DNA from: Haloarchaeobius iranensis
Lineage (GTDB): Archaea > Halobacteriota > Halobacteria > Halobacteriales > Natrialbaceae
Direction: 5' to 3'
Length of the DNA: 64,000 nt
Assembly (NCBI RefSeq): GCF_900103505.1
Contig: NZ_FNIA01000014.1
Location: forward strand, 1 to 64,000
The stretch's first letter is position 1, and each line of letters begins with the position of its first letter. Below are positions 1 to 7,849 of this stretch, one piece after another. The notes below the pieces were generated by a model. The model saw only the letters and a list, made by a program, of their open reading frames with translations, ran no database searches and was not told the origin of the DNA. Both the position numbers and the translations under genes were made by a program.

Positions 1-34
1 TCGTCGCCTCGACGAGCGCGAGTCGTCGTCGACG

Positions 35-57
35 AACCGGAAGGGGGGCTTCCGGTT
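35..57. repeat. Inverted repeat, 9-bp arms
   Basis: AACCGGAAG (35-43) and CTTCCGGTT (49-57) are perfect inverted arms around a GGGGG spacer. It lies just before GC falls and could be a terminator hairpin of a gene reading in from the left, or a structure at the element boundary. Positions 1-79 are open in one frame up to a TAA at 77-79, but too short to call as a truncated gene. Confidence 0.5.
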
Positions 58-213
58 TGTCATTAGGATGTGTGGCTAAGGCGCACCTGTTGAAAATACA
101 CAGCCACCCGTGGCGAAAGCCCACGGGAAACGCACCCCTGTGGTGCGCGCAATTGGGGTATCCTTCAAAATAGCCACTTTCTTTCCAAGGACCTCTCTAA
201 TCAACCGGATTTC

Positions 214-1095
214 CTATGGCAGCACGAGTACTTCAACTTGGAATTCGTCTCCATCTATTGTTCGTGGTCCTGTGAGTTCCCTTTCGAAGTTCGGCACATC
301 TTCAATCTCTGAATCGCCATCCCATACGACGCAGTACATTTGCTTACAATCACTATGAGCGTGGTAGCTCTCGATATCTACCTTTAACTCATCTGGAATT
401 TCTTTTGCGTGACCACTATCACGAACATACTTAGCCTCAATCACCGTCGAAATCCCAGGAATTACGAAATCAATGCGCTTAGACTTAGTTGCGTGCTTGG
501 GTGTATATTCTTCTGGCCTTGCATCTGGGAAAATTGGTTTCATTATCGCATATAGCAGGTCCTGAAAGTCTGTTTCACACTCGATTTCGAAATCAGGACG
601 GTCTTCGTCTCTATCTTGTAATATAGAAAATGAATTTGAGAACCCTTCAAATATTTCTGTCAATAAGAACCTACGGTCTCCTGTATAGGTTTCCTGGAGG
701 AACTCATATCTATCGGTCATATGCCCGCTCACAAGAGCCTCAAGATGGTCAAGTAAGAAGGCAGCCAGACAATAAGGGTTCGCGTTATCTTGGTCTTTAG
801 CCCACTCAGCATATTCCTGGGCCTCCCGCTTGACCTTCTCGTTCGAGATCATCTGTAAGGCTTCTTGATTTGACTTTCCATCTCTTACATACCCTAAGAA
901 TTCGTCATATCCATGGATAGAATCGACGTACTTCACAATCTCCCCCGGTTCAAATTGAATCCTGCAAAATGCGAATTTCTCACGGTCTTCACGCCAGAAT
1001 TGCGTATAGATACAACCCTTATTTTCAAGGCCTCGTAGGTCTTGTTTGTGCGCTTGCCCAATGTGATTAAATTCCCTACCGAAGAATTGCGCCAT
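214..1095 (-). CDS. Protein with C-terminal PD-(D/E)XK nuclease-like domain
   Basis: The last third (about residues 205-265) contains the core RIDFVIPGISTVIEAKY followed by a helix and 'DCKQMYCVVWD'. This is the D...ExK catalytic pattern of a small restriction-type nuclease domain often attached to diverse defence proteins. The N-terminal ~190 residues match nothing I recognise. The ATG at 1095 is preferred over the in-frame GTG at 1101, because a minus-strand TATA (CACTATAC, about 1119-1126) sits about 25 nt upstream, implying a leaderless transcript. Base composition is much more AT-rich than the chromosome, suggesting transfer. Role inferred: defence effector or accessory nuclease in the provirus cargo. 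Alternative: a modification-related DNA-binding protein that has lost activity, although the catalytic residues look intact. Confidence 0.7.
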   Translation of the reverse strand: MAQFFGREFNHIGQAHKQDLRGLENKGCIYTQFWREDREKFAFCRIQFEPGEIVKYVDSIHGYDEFLGYVRDGKSNQEALQMISNEKVKREAQEYAEWAKDQDNANPYCLAAFLLDHLEALVSGHMTDRYEFLQETYTGDRRFLLTEIFEGFSNSFSILQDRDEDRPDFEIECETDFQDLLYAIMKPIFPDARPEEYTPKHATKSKRIDFVIPGISTVIEAKYVRDSGHAKEIPDELKVDIESYHAHSDCKQMYCVVWDGDSEIEDVPNFERELTGPRTIDGDEFQVEVLVLP

Positions 1096-1388
1096 GAACA
1101 CCTATGGCCGCTACCACAGTATAGTGTTTTTGGCAATTTCACCGCCCTCAATTTCCCGGCACCCACAGCTCCCCAAACTCTCCCCCCTGGGGTCACACGT
1201 CGAGAAATCCGGTTCCCCGAATATGCACACGAAGTAGAGATTGCCGTGTGTACATAGGCCCGCCCATCGTCGTCTCAACCCGCCCTTTCGTTCGCCAGCT
1301 CGACAGAAGTCGGGCGATTCACCCCGAAATGGGGGTCCCAGTCACTCGAAAAAACTAGGATTCTGGGGGTCGTGTGTACGAGACGACC
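1096..1388. promoter_or_regulatory. Divergent promoter region
   Basis: No gene seen in this stretch of about 290 bases. It holds the minus-strand TATA near 1119-1126 for the nuclease-like gene and an A-rich TATA-like stretch near 1348-1358 for the plus-strand gene starting at 1389. Confidence 0.4.
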
Positions 1389-1643
1389 ATGCGAATCCGA
1401 ACCGACGGCGACAAAGCATATCGACGAGACGCCATCGAGAAAGCCAGCCGGTTCTACGACTGCAACAAGACGACGGCCGTCGTCTCTGCCTGCGAGGACG
1501 TGCCCCAGCTCGTCCGCGCGGCCGAGGCCGTACTCGAACGCGATGACCTGACCATGCAGCAGAAGCGAGAGATAGCCGCTACACTCTCAACGAGAGCTGT
1601 AACGTTCGAAGTAACCGAAATCGTCGACGCGACTCGTGAGTAA
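1389..1643 (+). CDS. Small haloarchaeal element protein (DUF7692-like)
   Basis: Eighty-four residues beginning MRIRTDGDKAYRRDAI, charged and largely helical. Proteins of this kind (DUF7692-like by my recollection) recur on haloarchaeal plasmids and proviruses; their function is unknown. The N-terminal half could form a ribbon-helix or helix-turn-helix dimer, which would fit a small DNA-binding regulator, but no clear motif is seen. An upstream in-frame GTG (1374) is possible. The ATG at 1389 is preferred because an A-rich TATA-like stretch lies about 30 nt before it. It is transcribed away from the nuclease-like gene, and GC is intermediate. Confidence 0.6.
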   Translation: MRIRTDGDKAYRRDAIEKASRFYDCNKTTAVVSACEDVPQLVRAAEAVLERDDLTMQQKREIAATLSTRAVTFEVTEIVDATRE

Positions 1644-1711
1644 GACGGTGGAATTGTCGAGGTAAGGCTGTCGAGAGGACAGCCCCCAGTACCGAAAAGC
1701 CGTGTTGAAAC

Positions 1712-1927
1712 TTACTCCCCAATGCGACTCATACCGAAAGCCTCCGGGTCTGGTTCTATTCGATACTCGTAGTTCGCGTGCGCCTGGTCGAGTGCCTCGG
1801 GCTCTACCTCTTTCACACACTCAGAGCAAACCGCTTCACTCCTTTCTACAGCACCAACGCCATCGTCTGAAAGATACTGCTCGTAGACCCAGAACTCAAC
1901 GTCAGCGGAACAATGTTCACACTGCAT
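1712..1927 (-). CDS. Small zinc-ribbon protein
   Basis: Seventy-one residues starting MQCEHCSADVEF, with CxxC near the N-terminus and a second pair (VCSECV) about 30 residues later, forming a plausible four-Cys zinc ribbon, followed by an acidic tail. The ATG at 1927 is chosen over the longer reading (1969) because a strong TATA (TTTAAAAC on the minus strand, about 1950-1957) lies 25 nt upstream. Such short zinc proteins are common on haloarchaeal viruses and plasmids. Role inferred: nucleic-acid or protein contact. No more specific function can be supported. Confidence 0.65.
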   Translation of the reverse strand: MQCEHCSADVEFWVYEQYLSDDGVGAVERSEAVCSECVKEVEPEALDQAHANYEYRIEPDPEAFGMSRIGE

Positions 1928-1979
1928 GTGAACCCGGTTGGGTCGATGGGTTTTAAACCTCAGTACCAATGCAGAGTGA

Positions 1980-2273
1980 CTATTCCTCGTTCATCGTCCA
2001 GACGAACGAACCACCTACATCAGCCTTCTCAATTTTCCCGTCTTCAGCCAACGAGTTCAGACGACGATACGCTAAATCGTACGAGCAACCGACCTTATCG
2101 GCAACCTTCGAGGTCGTCGCCATGCTGAGTTCTCCGACGGCAGTCACGAATTCCTCTGTCGGATATTGCTCACGGAACTGCCCTGATTCGTGGTCGCGCT
2201 CGTTCGGCACTATCCAACGGTCCAGACTCCACTCTATTAGTGTTGAACGGTAGTAAGACCCTTCAAGATACAT
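1980..2273 (-). CDS. Winged-helix regulator divergent from the methylase
   Basis: Ninety-seven residues. Residues ~40-90 (VTAVGELSMATTSKVADKVG... LAYRRLNSLAEDGKIEKADV) form a winged helix-turn-helix of the kind used by many haloarchaeal plasmid and provirus regulators. The start at 2273 overlaps one copy of a TTGAACGGTA direct repeat, and the gene is divergent from the adenine methylase, 47 nt away. Inference: it may control the methylase promoter, as controller proteins do in restriction-modification systems. An alternative start at 2318 would run through the shared TATA and is unlikely. Confidence 0.7.
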   Translation of the reverse strand: MYLEGSYYRSTLIEWSLDRWIVPNERDHESGQFREQYPTEEFVTAVGELSMATTSKVADKVGCSYDLAYRRLNSLAEDGKIEKADVGGSFVWTMNEE

Positions 2274-2293
2274 TGAACGGTAATCTTTAAAAA
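2243..2293 (+). promoter_or_regulatory. Shared promoter with 30-bp-spaced direct repeats
   Basis: TTGAACGGTA occurs at 2243-2252 and again at 2273-2282, exactly 30 bp apart, or about three helical turns. The second copy overlaps the regulator's start codon and abuts the TATA (CTTTAAAAA, about 2285-2293) that serves the methylase starting at 2321. This layout suits binding of a dimeric regulator on one DNA face. Confidence 0.5.
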
Positions 2294-2320
2294 CGAAGCC
2301 GCAACAAAGCAGTATCACGA

Positions 2321-3241
2321 ATGGTCAACCCAGTTCTAAAGTGGGCCGGCGGCAAGCGGCAACTACTCGACGAGCTGTATGCACGCTTCCCTACGGAGTT
2401 CAATCACTATCACGAACCGATGTTCGGCGGTGGCGCACTGTTCTTTGACCTGGAGCCGGCGGACGGGAGTATCAACGACACGAACCCGCGCCTCGTCAAC
2501 TTCTACAAGCAGGTTCGTGACCGGCCCGAGGAACTGATAGACCGGCTCAAGTCGTTCGAGGACCCAGAAAACGAGCCGAACGAAGACCGGGAGTACCACG
2601 ATACGAACCGTAAAGGGAAGGAAATCAAGAACTACTACTACCAGCAGCGGGAGCTGTTCAATCGGCGTCCACACGACGAGCCGTTTGACGAGCTGGAAGA
2701 AGCGGCGTTACTCCTCTACCTCAATCGGACCTGCTACAACGGCCTCTATCGAGAGAATCAAAGCGGTGGTTTCAACGTCCCAATCGGCCGGTATTCGAAC
2801 CCAGACTGGGTACGGTCAGAAGAAATCAGAGCTGTGAGCGAAGTACTCGAAAAGACCGAGATTCACAATCGGGACTTCGAGTACGTACGTGAAGTCGCTG
2901 AGGAGGGAGATTTGGTGTACTTTGACCCACCGTATGAGCCGATGAGTCCGACAGCGTACTTCACTGACTACAGCGCAGAAGGGTTCGGGAAGGAAGACCA
3001 GGAGCGTCTGTTAGAGCTGGCTCAGGAACTCGATGAGAACGGTGTACACGTCATCCTGAGCAACAGCGGAGTAATGTTCGAGATGTACGACGAGGCAGGG
3101 TTCCACGTCGAAACAGAGGGTGCGACACGGGCTATCAATAGCGACGCCGACAACCGCGACGAGGTAGACGAGATTATCGCGACAAACGTCGCTCCGGAGG
3201 AACGTGGGGACATAGGGCAGCTAAAGCTCCAGAATTATTGA
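2321..3241 (+). CDS. D12-class N6-adenine DNA methyltransferase (Dam-type)
   Basis: A 306-residue protein with the D12/Dam order of motifs: KWAGGKRQLL (residues ~6-15, SAM binding), FGGGALFFD (~33-41), and the catalytic DPPY within 'VYFDPPYEPM' (~200). It transfers a methyl group from SAM to adenine N6 in DNA. Length is normal for the family and no frameshift is seen. The recognition sequence cannot be read from the sequence. The start is leaderless, about 28 nt after a TATA. Context: divergent winged-helix regulator, with PD-(D/E)XK proteins on both sides. It may be the modification half of a restriction-modification system, or an orphan methylase protecting the element. Confidence 0.92.
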   Translation: MVNPVLKWAGGKRQLLDELYARFPTEFNHYHEPMFGGGALFFDLEPADGSINDTNPRLVNFYKQVRDRPEELIDRLKSFEDPENEPNEDREYHDTNRKGKEIKNYYYQQRELFNRRPHDEPFDELEEAALLLYLNRTCYNGLYRENQSGGFNVPIGRYSNPDWVRSEEIRAVSEVLEKTEIHNRDFEYVREVAEEGDLVYFDPPYEPMSPTAYFTDYSAEGFGKEDQERLLELAQELDENGVHVILSNSGVMFEMYDEAGFHVETEGATRAINSDADNRDEVDEIIATNVAPEERGDIGQLKLQNY

Positions 3242-3331
3242 CCCAACCCATATTTTTCTATAATTTCCTAAACCGAGGTACCTCCACTCGCATTACTGTT
3301 TGAGGTTAAGTAGCCGGCTTATTCACAGTAG

Positions 3332-4282
3332 CTATATCGAGTGTATATCGGATTGAAGCTCTGGGTTGGGCACTAATTTCCCTTCGTGATTTTTTACGTC
3401 ACTCATTATTCTATGGTATCGGTTATACTCGTTTGAGTCATTGGGACCCCCATAGTAGTCCGTATCTCTCCCGAAATTGGATGAAGACGACTCCAATATT
3501 TTCTCTACAGGATTATACGTATACTCCCGTCCATCGTATTCGGGTCGCGGGTAGTTGAAATCCTCTTGCAGGAAAATCCAGTAGGTCGAATATAGCAGGG
3601 CCGCCGGAGTTCTCCCGACAGATAGATCATCTAAATCCTGTCTATTATTTAATATTTTATCTGGGCTCTCCCCGCAATACAATTCAGCCATCGCCTGTCT
3701 CCACTCGTTAAGTAATCTCGATGGATTGTCAGATGAATATATCTCTTTCATCTTCCACCACAAATCGCTGAACAAGTCATTATGAACAGGCATTGTTTTC
3801 TTATCTCCAATCCCGTCGTATCCTTCTAGAAAAACCTGGAAGTCAAAGGGATGGTCGAAGTAACTATCCCAGAATGCCTTGTCACCGGGATAGTGTAGAT
3901 ACAAGGTTTTCCCGTTCGGAAGATTCGCGACATTGAACCGTATTTTTCTGCCATTTTCTCTTAGCTGGGACTTTGGTGGGAGACCAACTTTCTCCCGTTG
4001 CTGGATAAACGTACTAACAGTTCCTACAATTTGGGCTGCAGTACGTTCATCAGGGCTTGCTGGCTCCGTTTGTGTTTCAGTTTCGCAGTCTGTTCTAGCT
4101 GTATGTATTAATTTCCTCAATACTTCTTTCTCTATCTTATCGAGCCCAGAAGATGTGAAGCGGGACTCAATCTGTTCATCAAGGTCTGACGAAGCGAGTT
4201 TCTCTCGATTAAGGAACTCGCTAACTGGGTCAGGGAATGAATTAATTCCCAGCTCGCTGGTTGTGTGAATTATATCAACCAT
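3332..4282 (-). CDS. Uncharacterised cargo protein
   Basis: A 316-residue soluble protein with no signal peptide or membrane segment. I recognise no family. Visible features: an N-terminal helical third rich in Glu/Lys/Asp; an aromatic-rich middle ('LYLHYPGDKAFWDSYFDHPFD') and 'DLWWKMKEIY'; a C-terminal Tyr/Asn-rich stretch. Strongly AT-rich codon use marks it as recently acquired. An AT-rich TATA-like segment lies about 30 nt upstream of the ATG (4311-4320), so it is probably leaderless and has its own promoter. It sits tail-to-tail with the methylase and is followed, upstream, by a PD-(D/E)XK protein. A role in the same defence module is only inferred from position. Confidence 0.6.
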   Translation of the reverse strand: MVDIIHTTSELGINSFPDPVSEFLNREKLASSDLDEQIESRFTSSGLDKIEKEVLRKLIHTARTDCETETQTEPASPDERTAAQIVGTVSTFIQQREKVGLPPKSQLRENGRKIRFNVANLPNGKTLYLHYPGDKAFWDSYFDHPFDFQVFLEGYDGIGDKKTMPVHNDLFSDLWWKMKEIYSSDNPSRLLNEWRQAMAELYCGESPDKILNNRQDLDDLSVGRTPAALLYSTYWIFLQEDFNYPRPEYDGREYTYNPVEKILESSSSNFGRDTDYYGGPNDSNEYNRYHRIMSDVKNHEGKLVPNPELQSDIHSI

Positions 4283-4333
4283 CTATACACTCGACAGTTT
4301 AACATGGAACCAATTAAATTCCATCTCGGATAG

Positions 4334-5425
4334 TTACTCTCCGAGCGTCGTCTGTCGGTCACCGCTGAAATCCACTTTCTGAATCTGGTCCGTGAATTCT
4401 TCCGGGATATAGCCGTTGAACGTACCGGTGAACGATGGCGCGTACAAGTACACCTCAATCTGTTCTGCTTCGGGACCGAGACGCTTGTGGAGCCATTTCA
4501 GGTACCGGACGACCTGAGTCGCTGCACCTTTCCCAGCCCGCTTGTTCTTGAGCTCGATAACCGTGTTCGGAATCGTACCGTCCTGAATACGGTCCTCAGT
4601 GAAATAGCACACGTCAGCCTCGTCCATATCACGGGGCTTGAACGGTGAAATCGGGACCTGTCGACAGATAGCTGCGTCGTCGGGACGTAGGAACTCGGGA
4701 AGAAGCGACGGATTCGCCGTCACACCTGCTTCGAGATGGGATTCAGGATTTGCATCTTCGGAATCGTCAACACCGTACTCGGGCGAATACGGAACGGGCT
4801 CTCCCTGAAGCTCAATGTCTTCGTCGCTCTCGGGTTCGATGTGGCCCTCTGGTTCGTTCTCCATCAGTTCGAGCATCGTCTGCGTCTCACCTGGAGTTAG
4901 CGTACAGAATCCCATCCCGGAAATCGTGTTCGAGGGAAGCGGATACGGGTACTCACCGAGCTCGAAGTACAGCTGGTCGGACTGGATGTACGTCCCGGCG
5001 AGGTCACGGTCATCCTCGAAGCGTAGCAGGAAGGGCTGACACACCGCGTCGTCTTCCTCGTCTTCATCGTTTACCGTGAACAGACCCGGCTCTACCCTGT
5101 CATACCGGTCACGGTCGGACTCGTCCCAGACGAGCGGAGCATCGGCGTCTCTCCCGAGTGGACTCCGCTGACCGTTGATGAAGAACGCGCCGTGTTCGTC
5201 GGACCCGACGAGTTGCCCCCCGTAGTAGATTTCTCGGTCACGGAAGAAGAACACGTGATTCCCTTCACGGCCACAAGCATAGTCCGCGAGCGTCGGATAG
5301 TGATTGCTATACGACGACGGCTCACTCTCCTCGGGAGACATGTGCTGGCCGTAGATGCCTCGGTCGAGGTACAGTCGAAGAGTCTCCTCGTCGTAGAGTG
5401 TGATGAATAGACCGCCTTGGACCAT
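4334..5425 (-). CDS. PD-(D/E)XK endonuclease-like protein (possible restriction enzyme)
   Basis: The C-terminal ~100 residues carry a nuclease core: Asp in 'EADVCYF' (~271), then VIELKNKRAG (ELK at ~291-293) followed by a helix containing Gln and 'RYLKWL'. This resembles the catalytic layout of NucS-type and other PD-(D/E)XK nucleases. The N-terminal ~250 residues are acidic, beta-rich and unrecognised, perhaps a DNA- or target-binding domain. I start at ATG 5425 because a minus-strand TATA (CTATATCA, about 5447-5454) fits a leaderless start there; a longer TTG start at 5509 is possible. It could be the cognate endonuclease of the nearby methylase or an independent defence nuclease. Confidence 0.7.
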   Translation of the reverse strand: MVQGGLFITLYDEETLRLYLDRGIYGQHMSPEESEPSSYSNHYPTLADYACGREGNHVFFFRDREIYYGGQLVGSDEHGAFFINGQRSPLGRDADAPLVWDESDRDRYDRVEPGLFTVNDEDEEDDAVCQPFLLRFEDDRDLAGTYIQSDQLYFELGEYPYPLPSNTISGMGFCTLTPGETQTMLELMENEPEGHIEPESDEDIELQGEPVPYSPEYGVDDSEDANPESHLEAGVTANPSLLPEFLRPDDAAICRQVPISPFKPRDMDEADVCYFTEDRIQDGTIPNTVIELKNKRAGKGAATQVVRYLKWLHKRLGPEAEQIEVYLYAPSFTGTFNGYIPEEFTDQIQKVDFSGDRQTTLGE

Positions 5426-5612
5426 GGCGGCACTGTTGTTACCGAATTGATATAGCAGGCGTTTAAACGAGTATTGAATGGGTACTGCCTGCAAACCAGT
5501 GGCACCCAAGACACCATTAGAATATAATGAAGGTTGTTCAAAATTATTTTAATATACTTAGAACAATTGACTCAACTTACTGCCAAAGAGATAATTACTC
5601 TGCACTCAGAAC

Positions 5613-6173
5613 TTATGAAATTGTATAGAGCTCGCTCTCGACCCCATCTATTTTTTCAGGAAGCTGTCTTTCCAGCTTATTTTTTATGCCATCATTTTGG
5701 GTGATAGCCCTATCAAACTCCTCAAAATCCATCGGTTGGTCATATTCCGTCTCCTCAAACAGCCAGCTGTCTTTACTAAATTGAGCCAGTTCTTCCGTCG
5801 ACTCCCTATTCACTTTATCACAGATTGCGGAAATAATTCTCTGGAGACCATCAGAGACAAAATTGTCCTTTGAATCCAGACTGTAAGCTGTCGTCCGGTT
5901 ATTATTTACAATTCTATTTTTCTCTGTTATATCGTCCATCACGTTGAGTGCGTAGCGGACGTCTCGGGAGAATGCCCCATACATGTATGGCCGATACTCT
6001 GCTTTGGTCATCCTACGCGAATAGTGAACAACGCAATAGACCTCGCCGTAGAATATTAATTTCTGTATCCGGGTCTCGAACAGCTCATCACGCTGGGACT
6101 GGACCAGAAATTCCTTAATAACTAACTTTACTCTGTCTAACTCTTCTTCGCTGAGCCCCGTCTGTTTCAGCAT
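5613..6173 (-). CDS. Panacea (SocA/DUF4065)-domain antitoxin-like protein
   Basis: A 186-residue protein. The segment around residues 36-80 (IQKLIFYGEVYCVVHYSRRM... YRPYMYGAFSRDV) has the pattern of the Panacea/SocA/DUF4065 domain: 'KL(L/I)Y' helix, a linker, then a 'YGP/YGA' turn. Known: Panacea domains act as antitoxins that neutralise varied partner toxins encoded beside them. The rest is helical and acidic. AT-rich codon use matches the neighbouring cargo. The likely partner is the membrane protein immediately upstream (6269-7198) or the unrecognised protein at 3332-4282. Family call moderately sure; partner is inference. Confidence 0.6.
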   Translation of the reverse strand: MLKQTGLSEEELDRVKLVIKEFLVQSQRDELFETRIQKLIFYGEVYCVVHYSRRMTKAEYRPYMYGAFSRDVRYALNVMDDITEKNRIVNNNRTTAYSLDSKDNFVSDGLQRIISAICDKVNRESTEELAQFSKDSWLFEETEYDQPMDFEEFDRAITQNDGIKNKLERQLPEKIDGVESELYTIS

Positions 6174-6268
6174 CTTTCTGGTCCCTTAGTATCCCTTAGT
6201 ATGATTCGTAGTTGTATCTGGCACAATCAGTCTCTCTTTGACCAATCTCAATCGAAGTAGTTTACACG

Positions 6269-7198
6269 TTATTTGTCCTGGTTCATATTTTCTGGGGTAG
6301 CACCGGCCACAACGCAAAAGTCGCTGATTAGGTATTCGATATAGTGTCGTTTATAATCTCCAGAGGCATCCATGAATACAAGTGCGACGAATAACATTGC
6401 CCACATCAATAATCCCAGTTCGTACTTTGTGAGAATCTGAAGAAGAACTGGGCGATAATCCAAGGCATGCGGTGTGAGAGGGACAAACAACACAGCCAGA
6501 TAAAGTGATAGCAGTAAGAGTAGCGTTACCCACATCCCGCGGCAAAAAGAGTAACGAGCTTGAAAACCTTCAGCACGTCCAGCATCTGTTTGAGATAGTT
6601 TTGCTGTGACCATGGGGTACAGTTGGCGGAATTCAGGATATCCATTCAATTCAATTCCCTCGCTCGATTCCTGCTCAAATTTCCCGATGTCAATGCCGAA
6701 CTCTGATTCACAACAATCTCGGAATCGGTCGTAAATAAGATTAGAACCACCTAACCCTCTTCTCTCCTTCGAGAGATCAAAATACCAACCCAGCTGGTTC
6801 TCAAAGAGCCTCCGATGACTCTTGAATATATCATGAATACCCCAATATCGACGTTTCAACCAGTTCTTAACGCTTTCTCGATTTTCCCAGTGCTTCTCAT
6901 TTAGAAGAGGAGCACGAACATAGTATTTGTCTGCTACCCATCTTCCAAGGCGATAGAGTGCTTTCTCCGTATTATCAGCGAGTGTGTGGACTGCTTGGCC
7001 CAAGACCAGTCCCGAAAATACTAGTGTCAAAGAGACAGCGGTCAACACCGCTAGATTCACCGTCCCGTTTGGCCCTGCAAGCGATTCAATTGGGAGCCCA
7101 GGAAGTAGAGCACTGGTCCCGATTAGAGCAACGATACCGGGAATTGACTTCCCAAAAAAGTCGTACGATTCCAGTACACTCGCAACCCTGTTCGCCAT
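6269..7198 (-). CDS. Membrane protein with large cytoplasmic domain
   Basis: A 309-residue protein with two N-terminal membrane segments (about residues 20-37 and 49-70), a basic soluble domain of roughly 150 residues rich in Trp/Arg/Glu ('WLKRRYWGIHDIFKSHRRLF'), then two C-terminal membrane segments (~222-245 and ~262-280). I recognise no family. The ATG at 7198 is preferred over TTG 7204, as a minus-strand TATA (ATTAATAC, about 7221-7228) is correctly spaced. Very AT-rich. The Panacea protein follows 95 nt downstream on the same strand, so the two may be cotranscribed as a toxin-antitoxin or membrane-acting abortive defence pair; this is inference from position. Confidence 0.65.
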   Translation of the reverse strand: MANRVASVLESYDFFGKSIPGIVALIGTSALLPGLPIESLAGPNGTVNLAVLTAVSLTLVFSGLVLGQAVHTLADNTEKALYRLGRWVADKYYVRAPLLNEKHWENRESVKNWLKRRYWGIHDIFKSHRRLFENQLGWYFDLSKERRGLGGSNLIYDRFRDCCESEFGIDIGKFEQESSEGIELNGYPEFRQLYPMVTAKLSQTDAGRAEGFQARYSFCRGMWVTLLLLLSLYLAVLFVPLTPHALDYRPVLLQILTKYELGLLMWAMLFVALVFMDASGDYKRHYIEYLISDFCVVAGATPENMNQDK

Positions 7199-7259
7199 CA
7201 GCAAATCCCATCCATTCTATCAGTATTAATCTATTGACTAGATGTATGATAGTTGGAAT

Positions 7260-7628
7260 TCACTCTAGCACTGCCTCAACCCTAACTTTCGTTTTCCGGG
7301 ACCCTCTGTGACCACCTGTCCCCGACCACTTCATCAGCGGCATCTTCGACGACCGACGCATCCTCACCGTCACGATTCGTGCGCTTGACCCGGAGCGTCG
7401 GTACGGAGCGAAGGCATACCAGCCACCAGCTCGCCGGAGCTTCCGGTGGGCTTCCTCGTAAATCTGGAAGTAGCCGGTCGAGTCCACGTCGCAGGCCTTG
7501 ATTTCGACGGGCGTCCCGTTCTGGAATTTCGCATCGTGCCAGTAGCAGCGCGCGGGTTCGAGATTCCGCTGCTCGATGACGTAGTGTTCTGCTGCCGTGC
7601 CGTACTGGTTGGCTTTCTTCGAGGGCAT
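7260..7628 (-). CDS. Hjc-like PD-(D/E)XK nuclease of the provirus
   Basis: A 122-residue protein with a compact nuclease core at the N-terminus: Glu14 in 'GTAAEHYVIEQ', Asp32 in 'YWHDAKF' and EIK at 42-44, a spacing like archaeal Holliday-junction resolvases and related small nucleases, then 'FQIYEEAHRKL'. The C-terminal tail is basic. GC content matches the viral block rather than the cargo to its left. The start is leaderless: a TATATATC palindrome at 7650-7660 lies about 25 nt upstream. It is last in the viral gene series, downstream of the ATPase. A role in processing viral DNA is inferred. Confidence 0.7.
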   Translation of the reverse strand: MPSKKANQYGTAAEHYVIEQRNLEPARCYWHDAKFQNGTPVEIKACDVDSTGYFQIYEEAHRKLRRAGGWYAFAPYRRSGSSARIVTVRMRRSSKMPLMKWSGTGGHRGSRKTKVRVEAVLE

Positions 7629-7649
7629 GGCTACGCGCCTCGCGCGCTG

Positions 7650-7660
7650 ATATATATCGA
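7650..7660. promoter_or_regulatory. Symmetric TATA box
   Basis: GATATATATC is its own reverse complement. It sits about 25 nt before the minus-strand nuclease start (7628) and about 28 nt before a plus-strand ATG at 7688, so it could drive both directions. Confidence 0.55.
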
Positions 7661-7687
7661 CTCCTCTCGTCTGAGCGCGGCGCGGTC

Positions 7688-7849
7688 ATGGGCGAGGTCG
7701 CGCCGGTCGAAGACCGGGGCGACCGGCGTATGACCTACGAGTACGGGACGGGGTGTTGCAACTGCAACACGCTCGCGCGCCCGTGCAGTCATGCGATTAC
7801 CTCCGCGACCTGTTGCACCTCGTCGCGGTACTTCCCGTCGTCCGTGTAG
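7688..7849 (+). CDS. Possible small Cys-rich protein
   Basis: A 53-codon frame starting ATG at the right distance from the symmetric TATA. It encodes a short peptide with clustered cysteines and histidine (CCNCN, PCSH, TCC), which could bind zinc. Its 3' end overlaps the end of the ATPase gene on the other strand by about 60 nt, so the Cys content may partly be a by-product. Low confidence. Confidence 0.3.
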   Translation: MGEVAPVEDRGDRRMTYEYGTGCCNCNTLARPCSHAITSATCCTSSRYFPSSV

